Positions 12,309 through 14,472 of a stretch of 14,472 nt of DNA are shown piece by piece. How positions within the stretch are numbered: the first letter of the stretch is position 1; every line of letters starts with the position of its first letter. The translations under genes and the position numbers were made by a program. The stretch spans positions 1 to 14,472 of the forward strand of contig CALGGM010000056.1 in assembly GCA_937915925.1 (NCBI GenBank), written 5' to 3'. Under the pieces are notes generated by a model. It ran no database searches. It saw nothing but the letters and a program-made list of their open reading frames with translations, and was not told the origin of the DNA. Origin of the DNA: an uncultured Clostridia bacterium (lineage in GTDB: Bacteria; Bacillota; Clostridia; Christensenellales; CAG-138).

Positions 12309-14019
12309 CGGAATCCGCGCCGCGCTGCTTTACGGCAAGCGAATCTTTGACCTTCCCCTGCGCGTGACGTTTTACGGACGCGTCAGCACGGACGAGGACC
12401 GGCAGCTCGATTCGCTTTCGCACCAGTCGGCGTACTTTGAAAGCAAGATCAAAGGCTGCCCGAACTGGACGTATGTTCCGGGCTATCTCGACGAAGGGAT
12501 CACCGGAACCCGTACGGATAAGCGATCGCAGTTTTTGAACATGGTGTGCGACGCCGAGGCGGGGCGGTTCGATCTGATCCTCACCAAGGAGGTCTCCCGC
12601 TTTGCGCGCGACATCGTGGACTGCGTGCAGACGGTTCGTGCGCTTTTAAAGTACGAGGTCGGCGTTCTGTTCGAAGACATCAATCTCAACACGATGGAGG
12701 CGGACGCCGAGTTCCGGTTATCCATCATGGCGATCGTCGCGCAGGAGGAAAGCCGCAAGACCTCGGAGCGCGTCAGGTTCGGCTATCGGCAGACGATGAA
12801 GCAGGGCAAGCGCCACGGGTCCGCGCCGCCGATCGGCTACCGCTTTCGCGAGGACAACAACGGCTATTCCGTCGACGAAGGCAAATGCGGCGCGGTCGAA
12901 TACGTTTTCTCCGAGTACGCAAAGGGTGAAAAAGGGCTTAGAACGCTTTCGCGCGAGCTTTCGGAACGCGGCTTTTACAACGCCGTGGGCAAGCCCTACC
13001 CCTGCTCCACGCTGGAGCGCATGATCCGAAACCCCGTCTATCGCGGATATATCGTCAACGGAAAGAGCCATAAGCCCTCCTATCGCGAGGACCGCAAGGT
13101 TCGGAATCCGCGCGCCGAATGGCTGCTGCATTACGATCCCGAACGCGTTCCGCCGCTCGTTTCCGACGCCGTATGGGAGGCGGCGAACAGCGTCCTCGAC
13201 GCGCGCGGCAGCCGCATGGACGGGATCGACTGCTCGTCCTTGGACGCCTTCGGAAACGGACGGTACGCCTACTCCGCACGCATCCTCTGCGCCGAACACA
13301 ACTGCGGGTATCACCGCGGCGTGTCGCGATGGACGGTCGGCGGCGAAGCGCGTCGGCGCGAGCTTTGGCGCTGTTCGATGTACAAGCAATACGGGCGCAA
13401 GGGCTGTGACGCGCCGGTGCTGCATAAGGACGAGCTGGACGGAATCATGCGCGCGCTGTTCTCTCCGCTGATCCCGCTTTTGAAGGCGCTCCTTGATCCG
13501 CTGTCCGAAGCGCTGTCCGCGACACGCCGCGGGCAGGACCGTTCCCGACTGTCCGAGCGGGAGCTTTGCGCATTGGCGCAAAGGAAGCAAAAGCTTTTGG
13601 ACGGGTGGCTCAGAGGCGTCCTCTCCGATGCGGACTACCGAACGGCAACCGAGCAGATCGAAGCGCAGCTTACGGAGCGCACGCGGCAGACGTCGGAGCC
13701 CGCCGATGCGCCCGACGCCTCGGCGATCCTGCGACGGGCGTCCGAGAACGCCGAGCTCGCTTCGTCCGAGATCTTAGACGCGCTCGTGCGCCGCCTGATC
13801 GAAAGGATCGTGATCCGGCGCACGCCCTCCGCCTGTCAAATGGAGATCACCCTCTACGCCTCCGAACGCCCGATCGTCCTCGACTTATCCCTTTGCTTGC
13901 GCCGACAGAGCTCGGCGCGGGCCTGCGCTACCTCACCCAGCGCTACTCCATGCCCGACGACCGCATCCGCGCAACCCTCACCGACATCGGCACCGAGGAG
14001 ATCGCGCACTGGGAGATGA
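12292..14019 (+). CDS. Large serine recombinase that should excise the cotJC element, 575 aa as integrated
   Basis: A resolvase catalytic domain spans about residues 25-165, with YGRVSTDED (nucleophile S32) and the SRFARD motif at 102-107. A PF07508-like recombinase domain covers about 175-305 (PPIGYRF, NPVYRGYI, VSDAVWEAA). A zinc ribbon has C333, C338, C361 and C372, and a helical coiled-coil region spans about 415-510. About 24 residues precede the catalytic domain, unlike most relatives. AAAGGA lies seven bases before the ATG. The gene crosses attR: after Q539 it reads 36 codons of cotJC in the wrong frame. In the excised circle it would instead end MCAQTKG at a TAA within the left end, giving 546 aa. 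Long serine recombinases integrate at attB x attP and usually need a directionality factor to excise. Confidence 0.95.
   Translation: MKLTVDGIRAALLYGKRIFDLPLRVTFYGRVSTDEDRQLDSLSHQSAYFESKIKGCPNWTYVPGYLDEGITGTRTDKRSQFLNMVCDAEAGRFDLILTKEVSRFARDIVDCVQTVRALLKYEVGVLFEDINLNTMEADAEFRLSIMAIVAQEESRKTSERVRFGYRQTMKQGKRHGSAPPIGYRFREDNNGYSVDEGKCGAVEYVFSEYAKGEKGLRTLSRELSERGFYNAVGKPYPCSTLERMIRNPVYRGYIVNGKSHKPSYREDRKVRNPRAEWLLHYDPERVPPLVSDAVWEAANSVLDARGSRMDGIDCSSLDAFGNGRYAYSARILCAEHNCGYHRGVSRWTVGGEARRRELWRCSMYKQYGRKGCDAPVLHKDELDGIMRALFSPLIPLLKALLDPLSEALSATRRGQDRSRLSERELCALAQRKQKLLDGWLRGVLSDADYRTATEQIEAQLTERTRQTSEPADAPDASAILRRASENAELASSEILDALVRRLIERIVIRRTPSACQMEITLYASERPIVLDLSLCLRRQSSARACATSPSATPCPTTASAQPSPTSAPRRSRTGR
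13885..13930 (+). other. attR: right junction of the cotJC element
   Basis: The element half site (13885-13907, starting TTATCCCTTTG), GA (13908-13909) and the cotJC-derived half site (13910 onward). The element half mirrors the left end at 20 of 23 positions and also codes for the recombinase C-terminus. Confidence 0.88.
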
Positions 14020-14405
14020 TCGCGACGATGATCACGCAGTGTATGCAGGGGGCGAGCCTCGAGGAGCTGACCGCCGCAGGCTTAGACGGCTACTACGTCA
14101 TGCACTCGTACGGCGTCTTCCCCGCCGACCCGAACGGCGTACCGTTCACGTCCTCGTACATCGCCTGCACCGGCGATCCGATCGCGGATCTTTCCGAAGA
14201 CATGGCAGCCGAGCAGAAGGCGCGAGCGACGTATGAGCACCTGATGAATATGACGAACAACAGCCAGATCATCGAGCCGCTGTACTTCTTGCGCGAGCGC
14301 GAGATCGTACATTATCAGCGCTTCGGCGAGTGCCTCGAGATCATGCAGGCGATCAAAACCGGACGCAGCGCACCCTCCTGCCGCTGCGCAAGACGGCGCT
14401 ATTAA
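13908..14405 (+). CDS. cotJC: cotJC 3' segment: Mn-catalase-like domain without its start
   Basis: These 165 codons begin exactly at residue 35 of CotJC (ELGAGLRYLTQRYSMPD). Metal ligands in full-protein numbering are E35, E65 and H68 (GTEEIAHWEM), E136 (MAAEQKARATYE) and H169 (REIVHYQRFGE). The spacing matches that of the dimanganese ligands of Lactiplantibacillus plantarum Mn catalase (E35, E66, H69, E148, H181), allowing for deletions. No start codon or ribosome binding site of its own is present, so it is silent while the element is in place; the recombinase gene overlaps its first 112 bases in another frame. The frame is fully intact, with no premature stop, which argues for continuing function. 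The C-terminus ends in a basic, cysteine-bearing tail (SAPSCRCARRRY). Confidence 0.93.
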   Translation, partial: ELGAGLRYLTQRYSMPDDRIRATLTDIGTEEIAHWEMIATMITQCMQGASLEELTAAGLDGYYVMHSYGVFPADPNGVPFTSSYIACTGDPIADLSEDMAAEQKARATYEHLMNMTNNSQIIEPLYFLREREIVHYQRFGECLEIMQAIKTGRSAPSCRCARRRY

Positions 14406-14420
14406 GAAACAACAAAAAAG

Positions 14421-14470
14421 GCGCTGTCTCAAAACAGTTTAACGAGCTGAGATGAGGCAGCGCTTTGTTT
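14421..14470 (+). terminator. Terminator hairpin after cotJC
   Basis: GCGCTGTCTCA (14421-14431) pairs with TGAGGCAGCGC (14453-14463) in 11 pairs with one G-U, with a 21-base loop, followed by TTTGTTTGT. An A tract upstream would serve opposite-strand transcription. It shares its stem core with the hairpin at 30-53. Confidence 0.75.
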
Positions 14471-14472
14471 GT

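Larger units (their letters stand above)
8432..13909 (+). mobile_element. cotJC-interrupting serine-recombinase excision element, 5,476 bp
   Basis: The element lies between two copies of GA that divide cotJC codon 35. Its ends are 23-bp inverted repeats (8434-8456 and 13885-13907) with three mismatches. Contents in order: a promoter, an acyltransferase, a DUF6320 membrane protein, an alpha/beta hydrolase, a repeat-rich spacer, a 9-bp iteron array, a 61-residue protein and a large serine recombinase, all on the plus strand. There are no phage structural, replication or lysis genes. Loss of one 5,476-bp unit restores cotJC exactly in frame. The plan matches developmental excision elements such as skin in sigK and the intervening elements of spoVFB and spsM. 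It is far smaller than the 48-kb Bacillus subtilis skin or the roughly 15-kb Clostridioides difficile one. Excision itself is inferred. Confidence 0.92.

Noticed and set aside
8426..13906. CCGAC shared near both junctions as the crossover core
   Set aside because: Although longer than GA, joining at CCGAC (8424-8428 with 13902-13906) puts the downstream cotJC out of frame and is not the centre of the inverted repeats.
8432..13909. Prophage or conjugative element
   Set aside because: No capsid, tail, lysis, relaxase, primase or Rep gene is found in the 5.5 kb.
1..14472. tRNA or rRNA genes
   Set aside because: No cloverleaf ends or conserved rRNA segments were noticed on reading; a covariance search would settle it.

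Overview
The window comes from a GC-rich, endospore-forming Clostridia-type genome. The evidence is the cotJABC spore-coat operon, a YlmC/YmxH sporulation protein behind a sigma-E-like promoter, the ymxH-nrdR-pgeF gene order, and many short palindromic intergenic repeats of the kind common in gut Clostridia. No finer taxonomy can be supported from the sequence.

Left part, minus strand (1-7690). Two paralogous secreted proteins (83-1495 and 1753-3177) share a signal peptide, a cohesin-like domain, a strand-rich middle domain and two fibronectin type III domains. Each has its own TTGCAA-17-TAtgAT/TATAAT promoter. Next come a 30-residue membrane peptide overlapping a membrane-anchored PrsA/SurA-type foldase (3471-4789), pgeF (4860-5723), nrdR (5720-6175) and ymxH (6279-6557). 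A 498-bp stretch holds six palindromic repeats and a terminator, followed by a six-helix membrane protein (7056-7631).

Right part, plus strand (7789-14405): the main discovery. cotJA and cotJB are intact. cotJC, encoding the Mn-catalase-like coat protein, is cut after codon 34 plus two bases. Its remaining 165 codons lie 5.5 kb downstream, in frame, at 13908-14405. The intervening 5,476 bp carries a promoter, an acyltransferase / DUF6320 membrane protein / alpha/beta hydrolase operon, a repeat-rich spacer, an array of 9-bp iterons in inverted orientation around an AT-rich core, a 61-residue protein and a large serine recombinase. The element's ends form 23-bp inverted repeats (20/23 identical) around a GA dinucleotide. 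Joining the two GA copies restores a 199-residue CotJC with all five expected metal ligands, and gives a circle whose junction is a near-perfect 48-bp palindrome, as expected of attP. This is the architecture of a developmental excision element like skin in sigK, here in cotJC and with metabolic instead of phage cargo.

Working model (inference): vegetative cells keep cotJC split. During sporulation the recombinase, perhaps with the 61-residue protein as directionality factor, excises the circle in the mother cell, so cotJABC is expressed whole, while the forespore genome keeps the element. A static insertion that simply inactivated cotJC is the main alternative. Conservation of the reading frame, of the metal ligands and of the recombination sites argues against it.
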